NCBI GenBank assembly: GCA_000761475.1
Contig: JQNW01000004.1
Location: 248,001-312,000 of the forward strand
DNA length: 64,000 bases
DNA from: Chromohalobacter israelensis
GTDB lineage: Bacteria > Pseudomonadota > Gammaproteobacteria > Pseudomonadales > Halomonadaceae
Direction of reading: 5' to 3'
Shown: positions 44,365-53,764 of the stretch, one piece after another
How the letters are laid out: each line of letters begins with the position of its first letter
Numbering within the stretch: position 1 is the stretch's first letter
Notes under the pieces: generated by a model
Told to the model about the DNA's origin: nothing
Seen by the model: the letters and a program-made list of their open reading frames with translations, nothing else
Database searches by the model: none
Translations under genes and position numbers: made by a program

Positions 44365-45063
44365 TCACTGCGGCGGGCGCGTCGTCACGCGCTTGCCGCG
44401 TCGGTCGGCATAGCGCTTGAGCCCCCACAGCAAGCCCACCGCCACGACGATGCCGGCGCTGGCGACCAGCAAGCCTTCGCGACTTTCCGCGGTCATCAGC
44501 GAGCCGAGCTGACTGCCCAGCAGGGTGACGCCCAGCAAGCCCGGTGCAATGCCCAGCGTGGAGCCGACCATGTAGTCGCGAAAGCGCAGGTGACATGCGC
44601 CAGCGAGCATGTTGGTCAAGGTGAAGGGTGCCAAGGGCAGCAGATTGAAGAACACCATGGTGCGAACGCCGCGCCCCGCGAGGAGTCGCGCCAGGCCGTT
44701 GAGCTTCTGGCCGCCGTGGCGTAGGAGTGCGTCGCGTCCCAGCGCTCTCCCTACCCAGTAAGTGGCGATCGACGCCGACAGCGTCCCTAGCATGGCGTAG
44801 ACGAAGCCCCAGGCGGGGCCGAAGACCAGGCCGGTGGCAGCGACTAGCACGCTCAATGGAAAGACGACCAGGGAAGTGAGGGCATACACACCCATGACGG
44901 CCAGGGGCGCCCAGGGGGCGTCGCGCCATGAGGCGGCATTTTGCAGCAGATGGAGCAGCGCTTGCGGGGTCAGAATGTCGTGCATGGCGAGCCATTGCCA
45001 GAGCAGGCCACAGCCGAGCATGACACCGAGCAAGATGAAGAGAATTCCGAGAGAACGAGACAT
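44365..45063 (-). CDS. TVP38/TMEM64 (VTT domain) membrane protein
   Basis: 232 residues, five or six membrane segments with the VTT core: SLVVFPLSVLVAATGLVFGPAWGFVYAMLGTLSASIATYWVGRALGRD, then GVRTMVFFNLLPLAPFTLTNMLAGACHLRFRDYMVGSTLG. DedA superfamily members flip lipids or undecaprenyl phosphate. The 3' end meets the glycosyltransferase gene at 3 bp. Function not assigned. Confidence 0.9.
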   Translation of the reverse strand: MSRSLGILFILLGVMLGCGLLWQWLAMHDILTPQALLHLLQNAASWRDAPWAPLAVMGVYALTSLVVFPLSVLVAATGLVFGPAWGFVYAMLGTLSASIATYWVGRALGRDALLRHGGQKLNGLARLLAGRGVRTMVFFNLLPLAPFTLTNMLAGACHLRFRDYMVGSTLGIAPGLLGVTLLGSQLGSLMTAESREGLLVASAGIVVAVGLLWGLKRYADRRGKRVTTRPPQ

Positions 45064-45120
45064 GCGGGCACTCTATGCGTGAACTGCGCCAAGCATACGT
45101 GAGAGCCCGCACGGGGAAAA

Positions 45121-45141
45121 CACGGCACTTTGCGTGCCGTG
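45121..45141 (-). terminator. terminator of the gamma-butyrobetaine operon
   Basis: CACGGCAC (45121-45128) pairs with GTGCCGTG (45134-45141); on the minus strand the stem is followed by TTTTCCCC. Confidence 0.7.
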
Positions 45142-45158
45142 TCGGGCGCGGACCACTC

Positions 45159-46097
45159 TTACAGTGACAGCGCCTCTTTCACTACCGGCCAAGCTGCGTC
45201 GCCATCGGTAGTGGTCACGCCGTCGAGCATTTCCTCGACGCGATCCGGATGATCCTCGATCCAGGTCGTGGCCACAGTGCCGAGCTCTTTCTCATCAAGA
45301 CCAAAGGCCTTGATCATCCAGCTTTGTTGTTCGGCGGTAAACGTGAAGTTCTTGAAGAACGCCGTCAAGTTGGGGTTGTCGTCAGCGAAGTCCGAGCTCA
45401 TCAGGGTCAGCACCTGGCTGGCGCCGTTGCCCTCACCGAGCAGGTTCTTGCTGTCGTCGAGATAGCGCATCGGCAGCTCGAGGTTCATCCAGTGCGGCGT
45501 CCAGCCGACCCAGACGATGGGCTCCTCGCGCGAGATGGAATCGCGCGCCGCGCTGAGCATACCCACGGTGCTGGTATCCACTAGCTGCCAGTCACCGAGT
45601 CCCCAGGTGTCGTTATCGATCGCCTTGTTGAGGATCTCGCTGGCGGCGGAGCCGGCGCCGAAGCCATGAATCTTGCCGTCGAACATGTCGCGGTGCTCGT
45701 CGAGGTCTTCGAACGAGGTTACGCCTTGTTCGTAGACATACTCGGGCACCGCCAGCGTCATTTGCGCACCATCGACGTTGTTGACGATACGCTTCACGCT
45801 TCCCTTGTCTTCCATCGGTGTGAGCATCGGCTCTTGTGCCGGTAGCCAACCGCCCAGGAAGACATCCAGATCGCCGCTTTCCATGCCCTGGTAGATGACC
45901 TGCAGGCCGACGTCATCGGTTTTCGATTCATAGCCGAGGGGCGCCAACAGTTGGCTGGCGATTTCGGTCTTGACCGTGATGCCAGGCCACGAGGGTACAC
46001 CGAAAGCGACCGTGTCGGCTGCCTGGGCCGGCATGGCGAAGCCCATACCGGCGGCGAGCGGTAGCCCGACGAGCAAGGGACGAAGCGAATGAGACAT
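45159..46097 (-). CDS. betaine/carnitine-type ABC transporter substrate-binding protein
   Basis: 312 residues, signal peptide ending MPAQA, then an OpuAC-type fold: VAFGVPSWPGITVKTEIASQLLAPLGY, QGMESGDLDVFLGGWLPAQEPM, and a tryptophan-rich pocket (WVGWTPHWMN). It resembles the choline/carnitine/betaine binding proteins (ChoX, CaiX). Its ATG overlaps the dioxygenase stop by one base (TGATG), so the ligand is most likely gamma-butyrobetaine or carnitine. No permease or ATPase nearby. Confidence 0.9.
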   Translation of the reverse strand: MSHSLRPLLVGLPLAAGMGFAMPAQAADTVAFGVPSWPGITVKTEIASQLLAPLGYESKTDDVGLQVIYQGMESGDLDVFLGGWLPAQEPMLTPMEDKGSVKRIVNNVDGAQMTLAVPEYVYEQGVTSFEDLDEHRDMFDGKIHGFGAGSAASEILNKAIDNDTWGLGDWQLVDTSTVGMLSAARDSISREEPIVWVGWTPHWMNLELPMRYLDDSKNLLGEGNGASQVLTLMSSDFADDNPNLTAFFKNFTFTAEQQSWMIKAFGLDEKELGTVATTWIEDHPDRVEEMLDGVTTTDGDAAWPVVKEALSL

Positions 46098-47323
46098 CAG
46101 GAAACTCCCGTTTCATTGGTGGATGTTGTCGGAGTAGCGGGCGCGACTGTAGAGGCGTGGCGCGCCAACACGCGTAGATGCGATTCGAGGTGGTCGATAT
46201 CCAAATAGGTGCCTTGCAGATGACGACGGCCGGTATTGGGATCGAAGGCGCCGCGCCCATGCAGTACACGGCGGTTATCGAAGGCCACCATCTGACCAGG
46301 TTCGAGCGCGAAGTCGACCCGGAAACGCGGCTCGCGCAGGCGCTGCCAGAAGATCAGGTATGCTTCGTACCAGGCATCGGCTTCTTCCGGCGGGAGACGC
46401 AGGGTGTCGCGAATCCAGTTGTTGAAGCGGACTTCACGAATGCGGCCGGTGTCATCGACCTCGATGACCGGCGCGCGCACGGCGATGTCGCTGTCTTCGT
46501 CCTGGAAACGGAAATCGATAGGCGTATCGCGCAGACGGAGGAAGAGCTCCGGCGCTTCATGACGCAGCGCCTCGGCCACGGCGAAGCCATCGGCGAACAG
46601 CGATTCGCCGCCTTCGGCTTCATTCTCCAGGCAATACAGCAGCTGGATGTCCGGCGGATGGCGCCAGTTGGGGAGGTCGGTGTGCAGCTCGAGGCCGATG
46701 GCCGTGTAAGCGGCATTGTTGGGGTTCGGCTTGGACTGGACGTCGAAACGTGCGCCGAAGTTGGTGGCCCGCATCGGCCCGAACAGTTCGGCGATGCGCA
46801 CGACCTCCTCGAGCTCGCGCGGACCGTCGTCGAGCAGGACCAGGCCGTCGCGCAACAGGGCGGTCAGCCACTCGCGCCGGCCCTCGTGGCCGCCCATCAT
46901 CTCAGCATGCGGCACATGTGCCGGGGTGAAACCTTCGCGCCAGGCTTCGGCACGGGGAACGCCGTCATCGATGCGCGATTCGGGACGGCGCTGGTGCAGC
47001 CAGCCGGCGTCGAAGCGCGACTCGTGACCGTCGGCCCAGCGCAGCACCAGCACGCCGTCCTCGACGCTGGCTTCGGGCCGAGCGTTCAGGAAGTTTTCGT
47101 CCTCGAGCGGCATGTAAAGACGCTCGCGCGTCATGGGATGACGGCACTCGGGGCAGGCGCAGTGGTCGCGCAGCCAGCGGTAGCTGAAGCGCGCGCTGTC
47201 GGCGTTTTCCCAGGTGATCTCCAGCGCCTTGTCGTGGGCCTGGCTGGTGCGCAGTGCGGGCCCTTGTGCGTAAGGGAACAGCTCGCTCATCTCGACGGCG
47301 GGGGATTGGCTCTGGGACTGCAT
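46097..47323 (-). CDS. gamma-butyrobetaine dioxygenase
   Basis: 408 residues. N-terminal zinc domain with LRDHCACPECRHPMTRERL (Cys-x-Cys-x2-Cys-His pattern), then the TauD/BBOX cupin with the iron HxD triad: H and D in LELHTDLPNW, distal histidine in RRVLHGRGAFD with the 2-oxoglutarate arginine after it. It hydroxylates gamma-butyrobetaine to L-carnitine. ATG at 47323; a CCTCC complement lies upstream. First gene of a two-gene unit with the binding protein; a LysR gene is divergent 154 bp away. Confidence 0.93.
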   Translation of the reverse strand: MQSQSQSPAVEMSELFPYAQGPALRTSQAHDKALEITWENADSARFSYRWLRDHCACPECRHPMTRERLYMPLEDENFLNARPEASVEDGVLVLRWADGHESRFDAGWLHQRRPESRIDDGVPRAEAWREGFTPAHVPHAEMMGGHEGRREWLTALLRDGLVLLDDGPRELEEVVRIAELFGPMRATNFGARFDVQSKPNPNNAAYTAIGLELHTDLPNWRHPPDIQLLYCLENEAEGGESLFADGFAVAEALRHEAPELFLRLRDTPIDFRFQDEDSDIAVRAPVIEVDDTGRIREVRFNNWIRDTLRLPPEEADAWYEAYLIFWQRLREPRFRVDFALEPGQMVAFDNRRVLHGRGAFDPNTGRRHLQGTYLDIDHLESHLRVLARHASTVAPATPTTSTNETGVS

Positions 47324-47476
47324 GCTGGCCTCCTGATATTGGGTCGTGCGAATCGGTCACTAGCATGTCGCCTCATGGCGACATTAGACAAACGATGAAT
47401 CTCGGACCTGAGGCCAAGATTTGCTAATGGGTGGCTTATTGAAGAACATGGCGAGGTTGCCACCACCGACGAGGCC

Positions 47477-48349
47477 ATGATGTCGTTGCCCCCGATTCTA
47501 TGGATGCAGGCGTTCGAGGCCGCGGCGCGTACCCTGAGCTTCACCCAGGCCGGCCGCGAACTGGGCGTCACGCAGTCGGCCGTCAGTCAGCGGATTCGCC
47601 TGCTCGAGGACCGGCTCGGTCAGGCCTTGTTCGTGCGCCATCCCCGCAGTCTGTCGCTGACGCCGGCCGGTCAGGCCTGGTTGCCGAGCATCCAGGAGGC
47701 CTTCACGCGCATCGCCGAGGGTACCGCCGAAGTCTTCGGCCCCCACCCGGATGCCCCGGTGACGCTGCGGGCCACGCCTGCTGTCCAGGCCGGATGGCTG
47801 GCCACCGAGCTGACCCATTTCCATCGGCGCCATCGCGATGTCACGGTACGTCTGGTGAGTGCCGTGTGGCCCGGCGATTTCAGCGCCGAGGGGGTGGACA
47901 TGGAAATTCGCTACGGTCAGGGCGATTGGCCGGACATGGAGGCGGTGCTGCTCAACGAGGAAGTCATGCTGCCCGTCTGTGCGCCCGGTGTGGCGCGGCA
48001 ACTGCACAAGCCGGAAGACCTGGCGGGCCATACGCTGCTGCATGCCGCCGGTTTCGCGCTGGGCTGGCCGAGCTGGCTGTCGCTGGCCGGTGTCGAGGGG
48101 CTCGAGGCGCGCTGTGCCTCGTTCATCTGCGATACGCAGGTGGCGACCCTGGCCCTGGCGGCCCGCGGTGCGGGGGTGGCCCTGACGCATCGTCGCCTCT
48201 TCGAGGGACGCGACGATCTGGTGGCGCCCTTTGCGCTTTCCATGCCCACCGATGAGGCGTTCTGGCTGGTGCGGCCACGGGCGCGCGCCCCGCGTCCGGC
48301 CTGCGATGCGCTATGGGCATGGCTGCGCGATGTGGGTGAACTAGACTGA
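47477..48349 (+). CDS. LysR family regulator (GcvA-like)
   Basis: 290 residues: MQAFEAAARTLSFTQAGRELGVTQSAVSQRIRLLEDRLG is the GcvA-type DNA-binding head, followed by the effector domain with VTLRATPAVQAGWLATEL and MEIRYGQGDWPDMEAVLLNEE. GcvA-type proteins often control betaine, glycine or carnitine genes. Divergent from the dioxygenase-binding protein operon, so probable regulator of it. The second ATG at 47480 is an equal start. Confidence 0.92.
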   Translation: MMSLPPILWMQAFEAAARTLSFTQAGRELGVTQSAVSQRIRLLEDRLGQALFVRHPRSLSLTPAGQAWLPSIQEAFTRIAEGTAEVFGPHPDAPVTLRATPAVQAGWLATELTHFHRRHRDVTVRLVSAVWPGDFSAEGVDMEIRYGQGDWPDMEAVLLNEEVMLPVCAPGVARQLHKPEDLAGHTLLHAAGFALGWPSWLSLAGVEGLEARCASFICDTQVATLALAARGAGVALTHRRLFEGRDDLVAPFALSMPTDEAFWLVRPRARAPRPACDALWAWLRDVGELD

Positions 48350-48394
48350 CGATACCGACACCGCCAAGGGTGTCACGGGCTGCGGGAGACAAGC

Positions 48395-48760
48395 ATGACA
48401 ACGAGGGGAAAGCGCCGGGATGCCCGGCTTCCTGTCAGGATGTCGGTGGCCGCGGTGGGCATGGCGCTGACGTTGTCGGCGGTGGCCGGGGACGTGAGGG
48501 TATACGACCCGGACAGCGGACGTCTGCTGCCGCTCGAGTCGCAGCGCCCCGACCCCGGTTGGCGGCATGACCGCCAGCACGTGCCGGACCGGCACTGGCA
48601 GCGCGATCGCGAGGTGATCGTGCGTCCCGAGATTCACCTGAGAGGCATGGCGCCGGCTCCTTCCACCGAGGCGCGTCCCGACGTTCCCGACGGGAATCGC
48701 GTATGTCGTGACGATGAAGGCACGACCACGTGGTCGACGCGCCCCATGCCGTGTGACTGA
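48395..48760 (+). CDS. small exported protein of unknown function
   Basis: 121 residues. Basic head and hydrophobic segment (VRMSVAAVGMALTLSAVAG) form a likely signal peptide. The mature part is rich in Arg, Asp, Pro and His, with two cysteines near the C-terminus (VCRDDEG, MPCD) that could pair. No family recognised. GGGAGA precedes the ATG. It stands alone before the nfeD-slipin pair. Confidence 0.6.
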   Translation: MTTRGKRRDARLPVRMSVAAVGMALTLSAVAGDVRVYDPDSGRLLPLESQRPDPGWRHDRQHVPDRHWQRDREVIVRPEIHLRGMAPAPSTEARPDVPDGNRVCRDDEGTTTWSTRPMPCD

Positions 48761-48767
48761 CCAGGTG

Positions 48768-48787
48768 CCCGTCGCCGCGCGGACGGG
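48768..48787 (+). terminator. possible terminator before nfeD
   Basis: CCCGTC (48768-48773) and GACGGG (48782-48787) form a 6-bp stem followed by GCGTTTGT. Confidence 0.4.
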
Positions 48788-48813
48788 GCGTTTGTCATGT
48801 GAGGAGAGGCATC

Positions 48814-50190
48814 ATGCGATGGCATAGCGAAGCACTCGCGAGGCGGCGATATCTGCTGTGGGCCTGCCTGCTGATGGTCGGGCTGGGGCTGTCATGGTGG
48901 GCAAGCGCGCAGTCCGAGCGCGACGCGTCTCTGGGTGTGGTGCTGAGCATCGACGGCAGCATCGGCCCCGCCACCAGCGATTACTTCCAGCGCGGACTCG
49001 AGCGTGCCGAGGAAGCCGGTGCATCGCTGGTGATTCTCGAACTCGATACACCGGGCGGCTTGGACGCCTCCATGCGTGACATGATCCGCGCGATGCTGGC
49101 CTCGCCGGTGCCGGTGGTGAGTTATGTGACGCCCGCCGGTGCGCGGGCCGCCAGTGCCGGTACCTATCTGCTATATGCCAGCCATGTCGCCGCCATGGCG
49201 CCAGCCACGCACCTTGGCTCGGCGACACCGGTACAGCTCGGCGGAGGTGGCGGCGAATCGACGCCGGACGAAGCGCAAGAGGGCGACGATCAGGAGACGT
49301 CGTCGTCGGCGATGGAGCGCAAGGTCCTCGAGGATGCAGTGGCCACGATTCGCTCGTTGGCCGAGCGTCATGGACGCAATGCCGAGTGGGCCGAACGCGC
49401 CGTGCGCGAGGCGGCCAATCTCACGGCTAGCGAGGCCCTGGAGGCGAACGTCGCCGATGTCGTGGCGAGCGATATCGACGACTTGCTTACCCAGCTCGAC
49501 GGACGCAGCGTGGTCATGGAGGACGGTGAGCATACGCTTTCTACACAGGATATGACGCTCGAGCGTCAGCCACCGGATTGGCGCGCTCAGGTGCTGGCAT
49601 TCATCACTGACCCTAACGTCGCCTATTTCCTGATGATCATCGGCTTCTACGGGCTGATCTTCGAATTGCTGAGTCCAGGCACTCTATTTCCCGGCGTGAT
49701 AGGCGCCATCAGTCTGGTATTGGCCATGTATGCCTTCCAGATGCTCTCGGTGGGGTATGCGGGCCTGGCACTGATTTTCTTGGGCATGGCGCTGGTCGTG
49801 GCCGAAGCGTTCGTACCCAGCGTTGGCGTGCTGGGCTTCGGCGGACTCGCCGCCTTCGTCGCCGGCTCGGTGATGTTGATGGACGACACGCATCAGGCGC
49901 TGGCGTTGCCTCTGGTAGGCGGTGTGGCGCTGGTGGCCGCCGGCTTCCTATTGTGGGTAGTGACACGCTTTTTGGGCATACGCCAACGCCGTCCGCAGGG
50001 CGGCCAGGAGGAAATGATCGGCCAAGAGGCCACCGTGCTGGCGGATTTCCAGGGGCAGGGCAAGGTCATGGTGCACGGCGAGCGCTGGCAGGCGCGCTGT
50101 GCATCGCCCGTGGCACGCGGTCAGCGGGTGCGGATCGTATCCAACGAGGGCTTGACGCTGATCGTCGAGCCAATGACGGCAACCCCTTAG
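48814..50190 (+). CDS. nfeD: NfeD family membrane serine protease (long form)
   Basis: 458 residues. Signal/anchor helix at about 13-33; ClpP-like protease domain about 40-235 with serine S114 (AASAGTYLLY) and a candidate lysine K170 (AMERKVLED); four membrane helices about 265-395; C-terminal OB-fold from about 405 (GQEATVLADFQGQGKVMVHGERWQA). The known partner substrate class is the C-terminus of stomatin, encoded by the next gene 66 bp on. GAGGAGAGG precedes the ATG at 48814. Membrane quality control is the usual proposal. Confidence 0.92.
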   Translation: MRWHSEALARRRYLLWACLLMVGLGLSWWASAQSERDASLGVVLSIDGSIGPATSDYFQRGLERAEEAGASLVILELDTPGGLDASMRDMIRAMLASPVPVVSYVTPAGARAASAGTYLLYASHVAAMAPATHLGSATPVQLGGGGGESTPDEAQEGDDQETSSSAMERKVLEDAVATIRSLAERHGRNAEWAERAVREAANLTASEALEANVADVVASDIDDLLTQLDGRSVVMEDGEHTLSTQDMTLERQPPDWRAQVLAFITDPNVAYFLMIIGFYGLIFELLSPGTLFPGVIGAISLVLAMYAFQMLSVGYAGLALIFLGMALVVAEAFVPSVGVLGFGGLAAFVAGSVMLMDDTHQALALPLVGGVALVAAGFLLWVVTRFLGIRQRRPQGGQEEMIGQEATVLADFQGQGKVMVHGERWQARCASPVARGQRVRIVSNEGLTLIVEPMTATP

Positions 50191-50256
50191 TCGCCATGCG
50201 GCGCCTGGGGCACGCTATCGTTTATCGAGAAGGGTTCATCGAGAAGGAGTAACGCC

Positions 50257-51072
50257 ATGTACGCGAGTTATGCCTATTTAGTGCCGATCGTCCTGGTCGT
50301 GCTGTTGCTGTTTGCGGCGATACGCATCTTGCCGGAGTACAAGCGCGGCGTGGTGTTCTTTCTGGGCCGTTTTCAGGCGGTGAAGGGGCCGGGGCTGTTG
50401 TTGCTGATCCCGGGAATTCAGAAGATGCAGGTCGTCGATCTGCGCACCGTGACGCTGGATGTGCCGGAACAGGACGTCATCTCGCAGGACAACGTCACCG
50501 TGCGTGTCAACGCGGTGCTGTACTTTCGCGTGGTCGACCCGGAGAAGGCCATCATCCAGGTCGAGAACTTCGGTGTCGCCACCAGTCAACTGGCGCAGAC
50601 GACCTTGCGCTCGGTACTCGGTAAGCACGACCTCGACGAGATGCTCTCCGAGCGCGACCGACTCAACAACGATATCCAGGAGATCCTCGATTCACAGACC
50701 GAGTCATGGGGCATCAAGGTCGCCAATGTCGAGATCAAGCATGTCGACCTCGACGAGAGCATGATTCGCGCCATCGCCCGGCAAGCCGAAGCCGAGCGCG
50801 AACGGCGTGCCAAGGTGATCCATGCCGAGGGCGAGCTGCAGGCCTCGCACAAGCTGGTCGAGGCCGCCGATGTCATGGCCAGCAACTCGGCGGCCTTGCA
50901 ACTGCGCTATCTGCAGACGCTCAGCGACATGAGCAACAAGAACGCCTCGACCATCGTCTTCCCGTTGCCAATGGATATCATGGACGCCTTCAAGAGCCAG
51001 TTGAACAAGACGGGGGCCGCCTCGACGAGCGGTTCGTCATCCAAAAACGAGACGCCAGGCAACGAAGCGTGA
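50257..51072 (+). CDS. slipin (stomatin/prohibitin-like SPFH protein)
   Basis: 271 residues: one N-terminal membrane helix (about 7-24), then the SPFH domain ([36 protein letters not shown] through [12 protein letters not shown]), a coiled coil of charged residues ([24 protein letters not shown]) and a hydrophobic strand [12 protein letters not shown], the kind of site cut by NfeD protease. Forms membrane rings with NfeD. GAAGGAG precedes the ATG. Confidence 0.94.
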   Translation: MYASYAYLVPIVLVVLLLFAAIRILPEYKRGVVFFLGRFQAVKGPGLLLLIPGIQKMQVVDLRTVTLDVPEQDVISQDNVTVRVNAVLYFRVVDPEKAIIQVENFGVATSQLAQTTLRSVLGKHDLDEMLSERDRLNNDIQEILDSQTESWGIKVANVEIKHVDLDESMIRAIARQAEAERERRAKVIHAEGELQASHKLVEAADVMASNSAALQLRYLQTLSDMSNKNASTIVFPLPMDIMDAFKSQLNKTGAASTSGSSSKNETPGNEA

Positions 51073-51133
51073 CAGACGTCTGTCATATAGAGCGGTTAGA
51101 ATGGCGCCTCGTTTTCACGAGGAGCAAGGCGGT

Positions 51134-51865
51134 ATGCCCGATGACAGGCGCCATCTGGCGATATTCGATCTCGACGACACCCTGCTCGACGGTGACTGTA
51201 CCGGCCTGTGGATCGCTTGGCTGGTAAGGCGCCGTTGGGTGGAGGATGGCGAAGCGTTCATGGAGCAGGTGGCGCGTCACGATCAGCAGTATCACGCCGG
51301 CACGCTGGACATGCAGGCGCACCTGCGCTTCGTGCTGGCGCCGCTGGCCGGGCGCCGGCACGACACGGTGCGCGACGAGGTCGTGGCGTTCGTCGAGACC
51401 TGGATCCGGCCGCGTCTGATGCCGGGCGCGCTCGAACGCCTGGCCTGGCATCGTGACCAGGGGCACGACACCTTGATCATCTCGGCTTCGATGTATCATC
51501 TGGTCGAGCCCATCGCACGCGAGGTCGGTGCCGACGACGCCCTGGCCACGCCGCCGGCGTTCGACGCCGAGGGCCGCTTCACCGGCGAGCCCACCGGCAT
51601 CGTCACCTACCAGTCGGGCAAGCTGACGGCGCTGGAGGCCTGGCTCGCCGAGCGTGAGGCCGCCCGCGCGCGCCCCGACATCCTCTGGGGCTACAGCGAT
51701 TCGTACAATGATCTGCCGCTGCTCGAGCATGTCGACCATGCGCATGCCACGCAGCCCGATGCCCGTCTGGCGCGTGTCGCCGAGCAACGTGGCTGGCCGC
51801 GCTTCGACTGGCGCAACGCGAGCGCCACTTCGACCAAAGGTGCAAAGGCCTCGCCGAGTTGGTAG
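51134..51865 (+). CDS. HAD-IB family hydrolase (SerB-like phosphatase)
   Basis: 243 residues. Motif I FDLDDTLLDGD with nucleophile and acid aspartates, motif II LIISASM, motif III lysine in YQSGKLTAL, motif IV GYSDSYNDLPLLEH. Long alpha-helical cap between I and II. The group includes phosphoserine and histidinol phosphatases (CicA/HisB-N types); substrate unknown. The ATG at 51134 places motif I at residue 11; upstream codons are not conserved. Confidence 0.9.
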   Translation: MPDDRRHLAIFDLDDTLLDGDCTGLWIAWLVRRRWVEDGEAFMEQVARHDQQYHAGTLDMQAHLRFVLAPLAGRRHDTVRDEVVAFVETWIRPRLMPGALERLAWHRDQGHDTLIISASMYHLVEPIAREVGADDALATPPAFDAEGRFTGEPTGIVTYQSGKLTALEAWLAEREAARARPDILWGYSDSYNDLPLLEHVDHAHATQPDARLARVAEQRGWPRFDWRNASATSTKGAKASPSW

Positions 51866-52150
51866 AATCCCGCGCTTTCCCGGGCACATGACTGACGCCA
51901 TGTGTCCGCAACCGACCGTTCAAGGCCGATTGATTTCATGAGCGCAACGCCGCCCTAGCGTTTTTTCCTCTCCCCCGGAGCGTTTCCCGCTCCCGCGCGG
52001 TTCCACATGACGCCACCCAGCGTCCCGGGGCCGTGTTCGGCCGTCTGTTCGGCTCCCGTCGCATTCTCGACATCGATACATGACACGATGCCCGTGACCG
52101 GATGAGCCGTCGCCAGGCGCGCCGCGCGCAATACCTGACCTTTCTCATCG
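51866..52150. other. leader region of the sulP gene
   Basis: 285 bp without a gene. A T6 run at 51959-51966 lies just before a GGAGCG/CGCTCC hairpin (51977-51993). Nothing recognisable as a promoter or riboswitch. Confidence 0.35.
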
Positions 52151-53653
52151 ATGGACACAAGCATGTACGCATCAATCAAGCAACGCTGGTTCTCGAACGT
52201 CCGATCGGACGTCCTGGCCGGTGCCGTGGTGGCGCTGGCGCTGATCCCCGAGGCGATCGCCTTCTCGATCATTGCCGGGGTCGACCCCAAGGTGGGTCTC
52301 TATGCGTCCTTTTCCATGGCCGTGGTGATCGCCTTCACCGGCGGTCGGCCAGGGATGATTTCCGCCGCCACCGGCGCCATGGCGCTGCTCATGGTGACCC
52401 TGGTCAAGGAGCACGGGCTGGAGTATCTGCTTGCCGCGACCCTGCTGACCGGGGTCTTGCAGATCGTGGCCGGCTATCTGCGCCTGGGGGCCTTGATGCG
52501 CTTCGTCTCGCGGTCGGTGGTCACAGGCTTCGTCAATGCCCTGGCGATCCTGATCTTCATGGCGCAATTGCCGGAGTTGACCGACGTGACCTGGCACGTC
52601 TATGCCATGACCGCCGGCGGCCTGGCGATCATCTACCTGTTCCCCTACGTGCCGGTCATCGGTCGCATGCTGCCGTCGCCGCTGGTCTGCATCCTCGTGC
52701 TCACCACGATCTACATGCTGGGCGACTTCTCCATGGTGCGCACCGTGGGCGACATGGGCGAGCTGCCGGATACGCTGCCGGTGTTCCTGTGGCCGGACGT
52801 GCCGCTCAATTTCGAGACCCTGGCCATCATCTTCCCGTATTCCGCCGCACTGGCCGTGGTGGGGCTGCTCGAGTCGCTGATGACCGCGACCATCGTCGAC
52901 GAACTCACCGACACGCCCAGCGACAAGAATCGTGAGTGCAAGGGCCAGGGCGTTGCCAATATCGCCACCGGCTTTCTGGGCGGCATGGCCGGCTGCGCGA
53001 TGATCGGGCAGTCGGTGATCAACATCAAATCCGGCGGGCGTACGCGGCTATCGACCCTGGTGGCCGGTAGCCTGCTGCTTATCCTGGTGGTGTTCCTGGG
53101 AGACTGGGTCGCGCAGATTCCCATGGCGGCGCTGGTGGCGGTGATGATCATGGTCTCCATCGGGACCTTCAGTTGGGAGTCGCTGCGCGACCTGCGCAAG
53201 CACCCGATGTCGACCAACATCGTCATGCTCGCCACGGTGGCCGTGGTGGTGGCGACCCACAACCTGGCCATCGGCGTGCTAGTGGGTGTCCTACTGGCAT
53301 CGCTGTTCTTCGCCAACAAGGTCGGCCAGATCCTCTACGTGGGCAGCGAGACAGGCGATGACGACAAGACACGCGTATATCGTGTCGTTGGCCAGGTGTT
53401 CTTCACCTCGGCGGATCGCTTCACCGATGCCTTCGACTTCAAGGAAACCGTGGAGCGCGTGCGTATCGACCTGACCCGCGCGCATTTCTGGGATATCACC
53501 GCCGTGGGCGCACTCGACAAGGTCGTCATCAAGTTTCGTCGTGAGGGGACCGAGGTAGAGGTCGTGGGGCTCAACGAAGCTAGCGCCACCCTGGTGGACC
53601 GGTTCGCGGTGCACAACAAGCCCGATGCCGTGGAAAAACTCATGGGTCACTGA
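52151..53653 (+). CDS. SulP family anion transporter
   Basis: 500 residues (488 if the ATG at 52163 is used). About 12 membrane segments with SulP signatures: [99 protein letters not shown], then a C-terminal STAS domain from about 410. Family carries sulfate, bicarbonate or organic anions, often with Na+. No Shine-Dalgarno at either start. The Usp gene 110 bp downstream is a frequent SulP partner in marine and halophilic bacteria. Confidence 0.92.
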   Translation: MDTSMYASIKQRWFSNVRSDVLAGAVVALALIPEAIAFSIIAGVDPKVGLYASFSMAVVIAFTGGRPGMISAATGAMALLMVTLVKEHGLEYLLAATLLTGVLQIVAGYLRLGALMRFVSRSVVTGFVNALAILIFMAQLPELTDVTWHVYAMTAGGLAIIYLFPYVPVIGRMLPSPLVCILVLTTIYMLGDFSMVRTVGDMGELPDTLPVFLWPDVPLNFETLAIIFPYSAALAVVGLLESLMTATIVDELTDTPSDKNRECKGQGVANIATGFLGGMAGCAMIGQSVINIKSGGRTRLSTLVAGSLLLILVVFLGDWVAQIPMAALVAVMIMVSIGTFSWESLRDLRKHPMSTNIVMLATVAVVVATHNLAIGVLVGVLLASLFFANKVGQILYVGSETGDDDKTRVYRVVGQVFFTSADRFTDAFDFKETVERVRIDLTRAHFWDITAVGALDKVVIKFRREGTEVEVVGLNEASATLVDRFAVHNKPDAVEKLMGH

Positions 53654-53673
53654 GTCGCGACCTGAGCCTTAAA

Positions 53674-53694
53674 GGGGAGACGACAAGTCTCCCC
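53674..53694 (+). terminator. hairpin between sulP and usp
   Basis: GGGGAGAC (53674-53681) pairs with GTCTCCCC (53687-53694), loop GACAA. No T run; may lower read-through or protect the sulP mRNA end. Confidence 0.45.
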
Positions 53695-53764
53695 CGCCCT
53701 GAGTATCATGCAGTTAGCCCCATTACGATGGGACCCGATAAGAACATTGGAAGGAGCCCGCCAC

